The notes beneath the pieces were generated by a model that searched no databases, was not told the origin of the DNA, and saw only the letters and a program-made list of their open reading frames with translations. The position numbers and the translations under genes are program-made. From Incurvaria masculella (taxonomy: Eukaryota; Arthropoda; Insecta; Lepidoptera; Incurvariidae), in the NCBI GenBank assembly GCA_946894095.1, contig OX335647.2, positions 24,074,001 to 24,138,000 of the forward strand: DNA of 64,000 bases. Reading direction: 5' to 3'. Shown piece after piece: positions 20,763 to 31,446 of this stretch. The stretch's first letter is position 1, and each line of letters begins with the position of its first letter.

Positions 20763-20907
20763 GCATGGATGGCTAATACCACACCTACTGTCATGATATT
20801 AGCCCAACAGATGTCATGGGAGCTAGGGGTCATGCCAGGACTTTCCTTGCATTGCGTGGCTACATTGATCTGGATGGCAAACAGGGACAATTTTCACTGT
20901 CGCATCG
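20763..20907 (-). repeat. SINE, truncated minus copy
   Basis: Carries 'catggatggctaataccaca', 'atgccaggactttcc' and 'catcgagc' of the SINE body. The upstream half and head are missing where it joins the LINE endonuclease sequence at 20908. Confidence 0.7.
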
Positions 20908-21775
20908 AGCATCGTATTTCCCAGTGTCAGCCCTTTACTGCCCACCGAAGCACACCATCAAAGAAGAGCAGTTTGATGACTACTTCAAAATATTAGGGAG
21001 TCGTTTCATTGCCGCAGGAGACTATAACGCTAAACACACATTTTGGGGTTCCAGACTCATCCTGCCCAGGGGTTGTGAACTTCTCAAATGTGTCCAAGCA
21101 AGAGTTATGAATATCAGTTCAACAGGTCAACCCACATATTGGCCTACTGACAAGGGAAAAGTAGCAGATCTTTTCGATTTCTGTATTACCAAAGGAATTA
21201 AAAAAAACAACATATCTTGCCATAGTTGCTGGGACCTATCATCAGACCACTATCCTGTATTGGTGGAGATTAACACTGAAATAAAGGAAGCTACCAAAAA
21301 ATGTACCTTGCATAACAAAAGGACGAACTGGTCACTCTTCCGAGATCTCATCAATGAAGCATTCAGATCACCCGTTTGTCTTCAAACAGAAAGTGACATT
21401 ATAAATGCTGTAGAATTTTTTAACACTAACATTCAAGACGCCGCCTGGAGTTCGACACCTATATACCAACATAAGTCCACTGATCCGCTTGTAAGCTCCA
21501 TTATACTGGATAAAATAATTGAGAAACGAGAAATACAAAAGCAGTGGCAACAAAATAGATGCCCAGACACAAAAAGACACCTAAACAAAAAAATAAGAGA
21601 ACTTAAGCTCACATTGGAAAAGGTTCATAATGCAGGACTACAGGCATATCTCGGTAGCCTTGATGCATGTGTCTCTACAGACTATTCACTGTGGAAGGCG
21701 ATTAGAAAATTAAAACGACCTACAGTAACATCCCCTCCACTCAGAAAAACTGACAGCAGCTGCGGCCTTATTGCC
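20908..21775 (+). pseudogene. old jockey-type LINE, endonuclease part (piece 1)
   Basis: An open stretch encoding the C-terminal half of an APE-type endonuclease (GDYNAKHTFWGSR, DFCITKGI, SSDHYPVLVEI) and the linker toward the RT (YSLWKAIRKLKRP). It continues after an insertion at 23041-23210 and, after a second larger insertion, at 27541-27960. The N-terminal endonuclease half is missing next to a SINE. Related to the LINEs at 25113 and 32436. Confidence 0.8.
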
Positions 21776-23040
21776 GAACAGCGTTACCGCTAGCAACGAT
21801 CGAAATTTGACACCTAACCATCGAATGCAATCACCGATGCTTGGTTTGCGAGGTATTATTAACGCTACTTTTCCAACCGCACTGACGCTAAAAATAGATA
21901 GAAACCCATACATTTGACAGTTGGTTGCGATCGCGTAACTTTTAACGGATAATTTTAACATCTTTGCTGCTATTACAACAGTTGTGTCGAACCCTATTGC
22001 TAGGTAAGTAACATTCAAGGTTTTTATGATTTTTTTGTGTTTTATAGGGTTTTGTGATTGAAAGAGTGGTTTAATGTGTTAAACGATAAACTAGTGACAT
22101 CTTCGCCTCCAATTTGCTTAATGGAGATTGTGAATATTAAATAAATATTGTTCCGAGTGGTAGCATATTTACAATCGAAAAATGCACAATAATTAATCAA
22201 CCATTATGATTGCAGTACTATTTGAGTCTAGTTGGCGTGCAATAAACATAAGATTGTTTTTGGTTTATGAATATTGTGTAAAGACATCAACTTTGACTCT
22301 CTCCGCCACTCGATTGCACTCCACTCGCCGGGACTCCATCTCAAAATTCAGTTCGAGTTGCAGGCACACTAAACACTCACTAATTCAATGCTTTATGTTT
22401 CTCGGTACATAAATCATTAGAAATAATTCATTAAATTCCGATGTTTGGTGCCAATTTTGGCGTATCGTTTTTAAAGCAACCACATTTTTATTCGAAAAGG
22501 TGGTATAGTGGACAAATAAATGACATAAGGAAAATCTTCACGTTATAAAACTGATAATAACTTTTATTAGTGCCTAGTCAAACATTTAATTAATCAAACA
22601 TTTCGTAATAGTCTCTAACTTGTGAAGCGTAATATTACAATCATTGTAATAACGAAATTCTGGCTAAGTAAATAAGGATGATTAAATATTGTTCGCTAAA
22701 AATATGTTAACCCATAAAATGAACTTCACTTCGAAGTATTCTCGTTCCATCTCTCCACATCCTGTCATAATAGAGCGTGACACAACTCTTATAATGCAGA
22801 GACGTGTTTTGTTCCATTGAAATGTCAAATCAAAGGAAGGTCGACACGATAGATCGACGAAAAACTTTTCAAAAGCTCAACATCACTGCGGTTAAAAGTT
22901 AGGCAATCGCATTCTGTGTTTATCGGTAGCCGCAAATTGTTGTTTACGATGAACTGTTAGCAGCGATAGTCGTTGTTACACAATCGGCCCGCCGGGCGCG
23001 TACTGATAGAGAAAAAGTTAATACCTTCACAGAACATCGC
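21776..23040. mobile_element. non-autonomous DNA element inside old LINE
   Basis: About 1.27 kb without LINE similarity that splits the LINE linker: text up to LIAEQ lies on the left and NTFTEHRSNIF resumes on the right. Near its ends lie subterminal inverted words, 'tgcgatcgcgtaacttttaacg' at about 21927 and its near-complement at about 22889-22912. No transposase frame was seen. Exact termini and target duplication could not be fixed. Confidence 0.55.
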
Positions 23041-23210
23041 TCCAACATTTTTAAGCCCCATCACTACGAAGGTCCACCAGAACACGCAAACAGCAATTTA
23101 TAATGCAAAACAAGGCTAAAATTCATCTTACCACAATGGAAAGTTGCACAAATCATAATGCTACTGAAAACAAACAAACAACCCAAGGACCCAAAATCAT
23201 ACAGACCGAT
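23041..23210 (+). pseudogene. old jockey-type LINE (piece 2)
   Basis: Reads NTFTEHRSNIFKPHHYE, then, after a deletion, PQWKVAQIIMLL and DPKSYRPIS, the first conserved RT block. It stops exactly where the minus-strand CR1 element begins. The continuing text (LSKIYELLLRIL) is found at 27541. Confidence 0.7.
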
Positions 23211-25112
23211 CAGTTTTTTTTTAATTCATTTATTTTAGACAGGCAACCTAAGCTGATATGTCTAAATCTTATTTTTCATTAGATTAAGTTGATCGTCATG
23301 TGGAAAGTTATTTAATTAGTATTTGGTAACAGATTTATTTATTTGTTTTGTTTTTTTATATATTAGTCAATTGCCATTGTAATATGAATTAACTGGTTCT
23401 TTGTTTTATTTTCTTTTAAAATGAGTGTCCAAACGATTTTTGAATTGATTGGTTGAGTTAGCATTAATAACGTCTTCAGGGAGCTTGTTCCATAACTCCA
23501 CAACTCGTTAGTTGGAATATTTGTAAAGAAATGTTTGCGGGTGTTGGTGTTATGTTCCGTGCAGTTGAGTTTTAAGCTGTGTCCTCTTAAGTGAGTGTTT
23601 TTATTTAAGGTGAGCATATTTCCAAGATTTGCGCTATCATACTTCCCGGTCAATTTCTTGTATGCTTCTATGAGGTCACCTCTCTGACGGCGGCTTTCTA
23701 GAGAGGGAAGATTTAGAATTTTAAGTCTTTCATCATATGTTAGGTTGGAGAGCTGTTGAGGAAGAAATTTTGGTGAATCTTCGTTGGACTTTTTCCATAG
23801 CCTGGATATCCTTAATAAAGTAAGGCTGCCAGATCTGAAAACCATATTCTAATAGTGGTCTTACATATGTTTTTAATATTTTCAACATGATATTAGGTGT
23901 AAGGACATGAAAGGCTTTTCGAATCATGAAAATGAGTGAGTTCGCTTTCTTAATCTTTTCTGAAATATGGGTCTCCCTTTTTAAGTCGTAGGTGATGTTG
24001 ATTCCCAGGTCCTTTTGTGAATCCACTGGCTTAAGTTTGACATTGTTTAAAAGGTATGGCAATTTAGGATTTTTTTTCCCATGTGGAGCACCGTACATTT
24101 TTCTGCATTTAGGTTCAATAACCACTGAGAGGACCATTCCTGAACACTGTTTAGGTCCTTTTGCAACTGTGCATGACTTGTTAGAGGATTTCCAAAGTAC
24201 TTGGAGTCATCAGCAAAGAAGGAAAAGTTGCATTGGATGATGTTGTGCAGGTCAGTTATAAAAATGTTGTAAAGGGTGGTTGCGATGACTGATCCTTGCG
24301 GTACTCCGCTCCACACGGGCCTTGGGTCCGAGAGCGCCTCGCCAACTCTTACTTTGAGCTGTCTATCATTTAGGTAGGCTTCGATCCATTTCAGTAACCT
24401 TCCACGTATTCCAAAGTGATTAAATTTGGCAAGTAGTCGATGATGGGGAACCCTATCAAATGCTTTTTCGTAATCAAGGTATATAATGTTAATCGATGGC
24501 GTTTGTCTAGTTCCGTTGACAACTTGTCTGTGCACTCGAGAAGGTTTGTAACAGTTGAGCGTTTGGGCTTAAAGCCATGCTGTTCATTGACTATAATGTG
24601 GTATTTTGCTAGAAAATATCTTATTTGGGAATTGATTATTTTTTCCATACATTTAGTTACTATGCATATCAGACTAATAGGTCTGTAATTTAGGGCATCC
24701 AATTTATTTCCTTTTTTATAGATAGGGGTTACTAGCGCTTGTCTCCAGTCGTCTGGCAATTCGCTACTTGAAAATGAACTTTCCATAATATTACACAAAG
24801 GTTTGGCCAGAATTTTACAGCTTTTCAAAATTATGGATGGTATACCATCTGGTCCCATTGCCGTATCATCTCTTAGGTTTCTTAGGTAGTTCAAAACTTC
24901 TGATTGCGTGAAGGAGCCTCCTCAATTGAATCTTGAATTCGAGGGAGTGGAATTAAAGGGATTTCTCCGGGCGGTTCTTGTACATTTTTTTTTTCTAATT
25001 GTTTGGCTAATGTGTTTGCAATGCCCATATCCGTCGTGACTAGGTCACCGTTGTCGTCCATAAGTGTTTGTAGAGTAGACACCTAAGAAGATAGTTGTTG
25101 CCATATATACCC
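23211..25112 (-). pseudogene. CR1-group LINE, RT and 3' end
   Basis: Minus-strand LINE whose 3' end is at the low-coordinate side. Blocks in coding order: LDDNG-like linker, GPDGIPSIILK, NYRPISL, YEKAFDRVPHHRLL, SGVPQGSVIA, FFADDSKYFG, KDLGINI, LEYGFQIWQPYF and the terminal LESRRQRGDLIEAYK that typifies the CR1/L2 group. It carries frameshifts near 24500 and 24050. The left remainder of this element (coding start side) is at 27181-27540, separated by an inserted plus-strand LINE. Confidence 0.82.
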
Positions 25113-27180
25113 TAAAAGTAACCTAAAAGTACCACTTAAGTCCCTTGAAGATATTGAAAATGCTACCAAGTATTTTACGTCACTTGTACAAGAAGCATGC
25201 TGGAAAAATACTCCTACCATAGAGCACAGTGCACATCCTACAAATCATCCACTAGAGATAAGACAACAAATCCTAGAAAAACGCAGGCTCCGCCGTTTGT
25301 GGCACCAGAGTAGAAACAAAGCAGACAAAACTGTGCTTAATAGTGCTACTACAAAACTAAAAGCATTACTACGTGAATGGCACGACACCACACTCAGTAC
25401 GAAACTGGAATCTCTTACTGCTACTGCACCTATTAACTACTCGTTGTGGAAATTCACCAAGTCCTACGATAGACCCCAGGAAGCAACTCCTCCTATAAGA
25501 AATAGCGACAACAAGTGGGCCAGAACAGCACAGGAAAAGGCTAATACATTTGCTGAGCACCTGGCCGAAGTGTTTGCACCAAACGAAACCAGTGACAGTG
25601 AAACAGAGAGAATGGTAGATGCCATTATTGACCAAGACTTCCAGTTACACCCGCCTCCTAAGCCAGTCACAACACAAGAGGTCAAAAGGACGATCAGGGA
25701 ACTAAAGGACAAGAAAGCACCAGGTTTTGACCTAATCACCAAGGAAATACTGAAAGAATTGCCCAAAAAGGCAATAGTTTTCCTGACCACCCTCTTTAAT
25801 GGAATTTTGAAGGTTCAACACTGGCCAGGTCTATGGAAGGTATCGCAAATTATAATGATACGGAAAATTGGCAAACCGGCAAACGATGTCGCTTCCTACA
25901 GACCAATAAGCCTATTGCCAGTACTGTCAAAGGTGCTCGAAAAAATTCTACTCTGGAGAATGTCGCCTCTACTTACAGAGAACCAAGTAATACCCAACCA
26001 TCAATTTGGATTCCGGCAACAACACTCAACAGTGGAACAGGTTCACCAAGTCTGCAACAAAATAAGAAAAACACTAGAGCAGAAGGAATACTGCTCATCT
26101 GCGTTCCTTGACATCCAACAGGCATTTGATAGAGTTTGGCACAAGGGTCTTCTCTGTAAATTAAAAAAATCCCTTCCACATAACTACTTCTCCATATTGA
26201 ATTCATACCTAACAGAAAGACTATTCCAAATAAAAAGTGGTGACGCTACCTCTTCTTTCCATGAAATCAGGGCAGGTGTACCACAAGGATCAGTGCTGGG
26301 ACCTGTGCTATACACAATTTACACTGCAGATCTCCCTGAAGTTCCTGGAGTAGTCACTGCCACCTTCGCTGATGATACTGCCCTCCTGGCTAGCGATAAA
26401 GATCCTGAAGTGGCATCACAATCATTACAAAAGGGAATTAATGCCGTTACTGAATGGTTGCAGGCATGGAAAATAAAAGCATCTGCCTCAAAATCGGTAC
26501 AGGTGACTTTCACACTGAAAAAAGGCAATTGTCCACCAGTTACCCTAGAAAACTCCATCCTGCCACACAAAGACAGTGTAAAGTACCTCGGCTTACACCT
26601 GGACCGTCGCCTAACATGGAGGCAACACATAAAAACCAAAAGGGAAGAGTTAAAAGTCAGATATAACAACCTTCACTGGCTGCTTGGCCGCAACAGCAGA
26701 CTGTCAACGGATAATAAGCTCCTGATCTACAAAAGCATCCTCAAACCCGTATGGATGTACGGCATACAGCTGTGGGGTAGTGCCAGCAACTCAAACATCG
26801 CCATGTTGCAACGGCAACAAAACATGATTCTAAGAACCATATCAAATGTCCCATGGTACACCACCACAAACGCTGAAATCCATGATCATCTACAGATGAA
26901 GAATGTTAAAGACGAAGTCCGGTCCACTGCAAACAAATATCAGGAGCGACTGAAAAACCACCCTAACATATTGGCTGCCCAACTAATTCGACAAAATTAC
27001 CCAAAGCGTCTCAAAAGACATGACATCCTGATGCTGCAAAATCGTTAGCAGCTGCATTAGCCTAAGGAGATGATGTCCCTAGTGGGGGGCACACTCCACA
27101 CAAGATCCGAGCCATCAACAAATCCGCTTATAGTCCAAGGACTGATCGCAGATAGGACCATAAAAAAAAAAAAAAAAAAT
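25113..27180 (+). mobile_element. jockey-type LINE, 5'-truncated, young
   Basis: Inserted into the minus-strand CR1 element. A 10-bp target duplication 'atatataccc' flanks it (25103-25112 and 27181-27190), and an A tail of about 18 lies at 27162-27179. The coding sequence is open from the truncation point to its stop, indicating a recent insertion. Confidence 0.88.
25114..27048 (+). CDS. jockey-type LINE ORF2 fragment (RT)
   Basis: 645 codons open from the truncated 5' end to TAG. Begins in the linker before the RT (LKSLEDIENATKYF), then KAPGFDLITKEIL, SYRPISLLPVLSK, FGFRQQHSTVEQ, FLDIQQAFDRVWHKGLL, GVPQGSVLGPVLY, the catalytic FADDTALLA, KYLGLHLDRRLTW and a C-terminal region ending in MLQNR. 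The endonuclease is absent because of 5' truncation, so the copy cannot move on its own, but the RT has all its motifs and no stop. Confidence 0.88.
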   Translation, partial: KSNLKVPLKSLEDIENATKYFTSLVQEACWKNTPTIEHSAHPTNHPLEIRQQILEKRRLRRLWHQSRNKADKTVLNSATTKLKALLREWHDTTLSTKLESLTATAPINYSLWKFTKSYDRPQEATPPIRNSDNKWARTAQEKANTFAEHLAEVFAPNETSDSETERMVDAIIDQDFQLHPPPKPVTTQEVKRTIRELKDKKAPGFDLITKEILKELPKKAIVFLTTLFNGILKVQHWPGLWKVSQIIMIRKIGKPANDVASYRPISLLPVLSKVLEKILLWRMSPLLTENQVIPNHQFGFRQQHSTVEQVHQVCNKIRKTLEQKEYCSSAFLDIQQAFDRVWHKGLLCKLKKSLPHNYFSILNSYLTERLFQIKSGDATSSFHEIRAGVPQGSVLGPVLYTIYTADLPEVPGVVTATFADDTALLASDKDPEVASQSLQKGINAVTEWLQAWKIKASASKSVQVTFTLKKGNCPPVTLENSILPHKDSVKYLGLHLDRRLTWRQHIKTKREELKVRYNNLHWLLGRNSRLSTDNKLLIYKSILKPVWMYGIQLWGSASNSNIAMLQRQQNMILRTISNVPWYTTTNAEIHDHLQMKNVKDEVRSTANKYQERLKNHPNILAAQLIRQNYPKRLKRHDILMLQNR

Positions 27181-27540
27181 ATATATACCCATGGAAGGCT
27201 TTGTTTCCGAGGTCTAGTATGCCAATTTCGTAAGATGTTTAACGATAGTAAGGCATTGTTGGCCTGTCTATATTCTTGATAGTCTTTTACATTTCCAGTC
27301 AGACTATATTTATCCCATAGTTGCTTTTTCTTTCTAATAATTATTAAGGTGTCGATCGATATCCAAGGTTTGTTTCGAGGCTTCGGGGATTTTCTCATTT
27401 CTGGGCTGTACTGGTTTGATATTTCGAGTAGAGTTCTTTTGAACAAGTCCCATTTTTTTGAGACGGTTTCAACATTAATGGTTTTGCAAAGTAAATTAAC
27501 TATGTCTGGGTGAGTCGATACTTTATCGACTGCCCATTCC
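27181..27540 (-). pseudogene. CR1-group LINE, upstream part
   Basis: Minus-strand translation gives VSTHPDIVNLL, VSKKWDLFKRTLLEI, RNKPWISIDTLIIIRKKKQLWDKY and PRKQSLPW, the region between endonuclease and RT. It joins the piece ending at 25112 if the inserted LINE and one target duplication are removed (PWVYIWQQLSS, then a stop). The endonuclease is absent, so this copy was itself 5'-truncated at about 27540. Confidence 0.8.
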
Positions 27541-27960
27541 TTCGAAAATATACGAATTATTGCTCCGAATTCTACCCATAATACAACAGAAACAGCTTAT
27601 TCCTGACCACTAATTTGGATTTCGTTGTAAGCACGCTACTATCGACCAGGTGCACAGGCTCATAACTGATATAAACAAAACCTTTGAGACCAAAAATTAC
27701 TGTGCGAGTGCATTTCTGGACATCTCACAAGCATTCGACCGAGTATGGCACGAGGGAATATTATTTAAAATAAAATCCTCTCTACCCAACTACATGTCTG
27801 AAATCATAACTTCCTTTATAAAGAACAGACACTTCCTTGTCCAGAGTGGTGAGGCGCTTTCAGGCCTCAGCTGTATCAATGCAGGTGTCCCTCAAGGCAG
27901 TGTGCTAGGGCCGGTTCTTTACCTTATCTATACCTCAAGACATAATGAAATAGCTATAAT
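27541..27960 (+). pseudogene. old jockey-type LINE (piece 3)
   Basis: Resumes the LINE broken at 23210: SKIYELLLRILPIIQQKQLIP, a stop, FGFRCKHATIDQVHRL, FLDISQAFDRVWHEGIL and INAGVPQGSVLGPVLYLIYT, ending in unrelated text. It lacks the catalytic aspartate block and everything after it. Confidence 0.78.
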
Positions 27961-28135
27961 AATAAAGTAGGATATGACAAAGGTTACATACCGAGCATGC
28001 CAATTAAATAAAACCAACAAACCTACTATAAAATGTCCCAGAAAAGAGACAGATCGTAGTAAATGATAGAACAAAAAAAAAGTTCCGGAACCCACACAGC
28101 TCAAAATAGTAACCTATAGTTATATTGATATGTAC

Positions 28136-28253
28136 CTTCGCGTGTGAGCTCAATGAACTCAGAGCTGATACGGGTGTCGGCGGAGCGAAGTGTGTAGAGC
28201 TCGGTGGAGTCCCCGGGCGGGGCCACCTCCGCCGTCCCGCTCTCTGGTGGTAC
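28136..28253 (-). CDS. ZCWPW1-like protein, exon 6
   Basis: 118 nt after acceptor TGCTGTGGCAG: VPPESGTAEVAPPGDSTEL, then YTLRSADTRISSEFIEL and TRE, with donor GAAG|gtacat in phase 1. It starts in phase 0, as the end of exon 5 requires, and hands phase 1 to exon 7. GC-rich third positions resemble exons 3-5. No domain is recognised; it lies C-terminal to the PWWP. Confidence 0.78.
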
Positions 28254-28484
28254 CTGCCACAGCAGAACACTCACCATTGGAAAATATCTTTTTGACTAGT
28301 CAGAAATGAAGCTGAGATGGCAGTAACAAGGTAATCATTATGTAAAGTTTTATTTTCTACATTTTATTTAAAATTCACCGACTGACTTATCTTAAAGAAA
28401 ATGCAATTACTAAGGAATAAAATAACTTCACAAAGATGTTTTGCCCTAAATTACTGCTGACCGTCCACAGAACCACGCGAAGCT
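28254..28484. other. intron 5, unassigned part
   Basis: AT-rich intron sequence upstream (on the minus strand) of exon 6; no element was recognised. Confidence 0.4.
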
Positions 28485-29265
28485 TTCATTTATTTTTTTT
28501 AGACTTGGCTGATGCGTCTAAATCGTATTCATTTCTTGCTGATAATATTTAATAAGATTTTTTAAAAATATTTTTGGTGTTTAATCTCGGGCACTCTTTT
28601 TTTGCATTTTTGTATACATTTTTCTATGATTTCTAGCTATTTTTGTTGGGGGGTTTCAGGTGTTTATCCGGTCTATTTTTAAACTGATTAGTGCTTGTGT
28701 CGTCATCCCACCTGGTGGATAGTCTTAGTAATAGGACACGGTACTCCAACGGTCGTCTCTTCGGCTGATGTGACCAGCCCACTATTATTTGAGTTTAGCC
28801 ACCCGGGGTCCAATATTGACTACTCTGGTAGGCAGATTGCCTTGTTACACACCATATCCCGTAGCGATATTCCCAGCAAGTGCGTCGGCGGAAAGCAGTG
28901 GTTCTGTACCGCTGAGGGCCGGGAGGACTGAAATAAAATTGGAGAGTCCTATGTCGAGCAGTGGACGCAAACACACTGACTGACTGACTGACTAGTGCTT
29001 GTAGCGCTAATAACTTCTTTAAAACACTCGATTGGTTATGAAATTTATGCGAATAAATATATATGCTAAGGCCTCGTAGGTGGCTCGGGTCATAAATTAG
29101 CTTCAAGTCAGTTCAATCATATTTGAGGAATAGTATTTTGAAGACCTATATCAAATCACCTAGGGCTTCGAGAGTAGTAAGATTCAAGGATTTCAATCTT
29201 TCTACGTAGCTTAGATCACGTAATTGATCTTGGTAACCGTCTTGTTCTTTTGCACATTAAATATA
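28485..29265 (-). pseudogene. CR1-group LINE 3' end, second copy
   Basis: Minus-strand text RDLSYVERLKSLNLTTLE near 29150-29230 and a 3' UTR starting 'tttttttagacttggctgat' match the CR1 copy ending at 23211. It is interrupted by the plus-strand LINE remnant at 28694-28985. Confidence 0.6.
28694..28985 (+). pseudogene. LINE ORF2 3'-end remnant in CR1 copy
   Basis: Plus-strand translation includes KCVGGKQWFCTAEGRED and, after a stop, IGESYVEQWT, then an ACTG-repeat tail ('cactgactgactgactgac'). Same family as the minus copy at 2795-3025. It is inserted in the CR1 3' UTR. Confidence 0.65.
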
Positions 29266-29633
29266 CCAACTGAGAGCTACGTCTGTAAGTTTTGATTTCT
29301 TTTGATAACTTAACTTATATCCATGATATACGCCCTTAAACATTTTGATACAAATTTAGCACTTTTGCACACCTATGCTGCAAAATGCGGTAGTATAATG
29401 TTAGCAAAACACGTCATTCTGCCCTAAAAGACAAACCAGTGATGTTTCTTTGCGTGTTCTTCTTCACTGAGTTAAATAAATCTGTGGATCCATCAGATAG
29501 ATTAAATGGAATTGTGGGCGAAATTTCACGTCCATAACTTTTGAAACATTCTTGAACCCTTCGATAGGCTGGTTGGAGGAAAGTGTTCGGAGCTTTCGTC
29601 GGAAAAGTCGAGAAACCAAATAATGGCACATAC
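29266..29633. other. intron 5, with LINE-tail-like piece
   Basis: 29435-29500 repeats the 'ccagtgatgtttctttgcgtg' tail also seen near 1560. The rest is unassigned, up to the exon 5 donor. Confidence 0.4.
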
Positions 29634-29960
29634 CAGGCTCGGGGCGGCGAGCTCGCAGTCGTCGTCCGAGCTCTCGTCGGAGAAGTGTCCGTAGGCGGCG
29701 AGCTGGCGTCGGGTGAAGCGGCGCGGGCTGGCGATGGCGCCGCGGTAGCGCGCCAGGAAGCCGCACCGCCGCAGCCGCTCCGCCGGCGGCAGCGCCAGCG
29801 CCGCGTCCGCCGCGCGCGTCGCCTCCGCCAGCCGCCGGCCCGCGCGACCGCCGCCGTCCCGTCCCGCGCTCGCCTCGTACCTGCTGACGCCGCGGGCCCG
29901 CACCCACGCCCGCTCGACGGGACGCTTTGGATCGTCGAAGAACACCACGTGGTAGTACGT
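29634..29960 (-). CDS. ZCWPW1-like protein, exon 5 (PWWP second half)
   Basis: 109 codons, phase 0 at both ends, acceptor GAATGTTCACAG, donor GAGCCTG|gtatgt. It begins TYYHVVFFDDPKRPVERAWV, the second half of a PWWP domain, which directly continues YYWLDDFSDIP of exon 4. An arginine/alanine-rich linker follows (ARYRGAIASPRRFTRR) and an acidic block SDESSDDDCEL. The strong GC content and long arginine runs make antisense frames look open here; the minus frame is right because it completes the PWWP fold. PWWP domains bind methylated histone tails, typically H3K36me3. Confidence 0.87.
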
Positions 29961-30660
29961 CTGTGAACATTCAAACTACTCATCTACATACAGTCAACCA
30001 AAGTATTCATAAAATAAAACCAAATGTATTTTAACACCATTATTTTTTACGGATTTTAAACAAAAATAATTCTGCAAGGGTTTGGCTTACATATTAAATA
30101 ACATCCTCAATATATTTGGATTTATAGTTGGCCTTAGTTGCCAAGTGACAAAGTATTTTGACTGTTCCTGACTTATTTATTGGTGGGAATTTAGGTTTTT
30201 TTCTCAGAAAGCAAAACATAACATTTATATTATATTTATATTTTATTATATTTTATTTATTTGGTATGCCAACAACATTATACACAAAACAGTTTCATAG
30301 TTTCACTACTAAAAATAACAAATTAGTGTGTACATGTTAATTATAGGCCTACACAGCTTCCTTAAAAGTAAATATAATCAATCAATTTAATTTAATTTGC
30401 TTGAAGAAGAACTATAAAATGTGCAAAACAATTAATAGTAATAAAAGAGAAAACAATAACCAAAATAATAAGATTTTCAAAAAGTGAAACAGGTACTACT
30501 GTTCCTTGATTGCTGTACTTACTGTAACTGTATTTATGGTTTAAAAAGAGGAAAAAATAACAGAGATAATAAAAAAAATATATATCCACTTATGCTTATA
30601 TACAGATCTTTTTTATATCTTAAAAGTAATGAGTTGATAAGATTTATGCTGTTATTGCTG
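29961..30660. other. intron 4, unassigned part
   Basis: AT-rich with short T/A runs. No exon, repeat boundary or RNA gene recognised between exon 5 and the PWWP half-exon array. Confidence 0.45.
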
Positions 30661-31446
30661 AAATTATTGCTTCTTTGAAAAGTACTGCTCGGTGTCGGGG
30701 TCGTCGTCGACGATTGCGGGCCAACGCGGGAAGCCGGGCATGCGCGCCCACACCACCGAGCCCGCCGACGCCACCGCGTGAAGTGATACGCAGGAGTTGG
30801 AGGTAGTTACGGGAATATCGGAGAAGACATCGAGCCAGTAGTACTGCTCCGTGTCGGAGTCGTCGTCGACGATTGCGGGCCAACGCGGGAAGCCGGGCAT
30901 GCGCGCCCACACCACCGAGCCCGCCGACGCCACCGCGTGAAGTGATACGCAGGAGTTGGAGGTAGTTACGGGAATATCGGAGAAGACATCGAGCCAGTAG
31001 TACTGCTCGGTGTCGGAGTCGTCGTCGACGATTGCGGGCCAACGCGGGAAGCCGGGCATGCGCGCCCACACCACCGAGCCCGCCGACGCCACCGCGTGAA
31101 GTGATACGAAGGAGTTGGAGGTAGTTACGGGAATATCGGAGAAGACATCGAGCCAGTAGTACTGCTCGGTGTCGAGGTCGTCGTCGACGATCGCGGGCAA
31201 GCGCGGGAAGCCGGGCATGCGCGCCCACACCACCGAGCCCGCCGACGCCACCGCGTGGAGTGATACGCAGGGGTTGGAGGTAGTTACAGGAATTCCGGAG
31301 AAAACATCGAGCCAGTAGTACTGCTCGGTGTCGAGGTCGTCGTCGACGATCGCGGGCCAGCGCGGGAAGCCGGGCATGGGCGTCCACACCACCGAGCCCG
31401 CCGACGCCACCGCGTGAAGTGATACGCAGGGGTTGGAGGTAGTTAC
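30661..31446 (-). repeat. 159-bp in-frame tandem array of the PWWP half-exon
   Basis: Downstream of exon 4 (minus strand) follow four complete copies and one truncated copy of a 159-bp unit: 129 bp of exon (HAVASAGSVVWARMPGFPRW through DIP) plus 30 bp of intron read as VTTSNPCVSL. Each complete copy repeats the GTAACT donor (exon ends would be 31288, 31129, 30970 and 30811). The whole array is one open frame. Copies 2-5 share DVF where exon 4 has DDF; copy 2 has WTPM and copy 3 has FPRLP. Copy 6 breaks off after DTEQY. Confidence 0.95.

Noticed and set aside
30644..31387. minus-strand frame with repeated RLPALARDRRRRPRHR blocks
   Set aside because: It is the alternate frame of the PWWP half-exon array; the frame with GFPRWP and YYWLD is the coding one.
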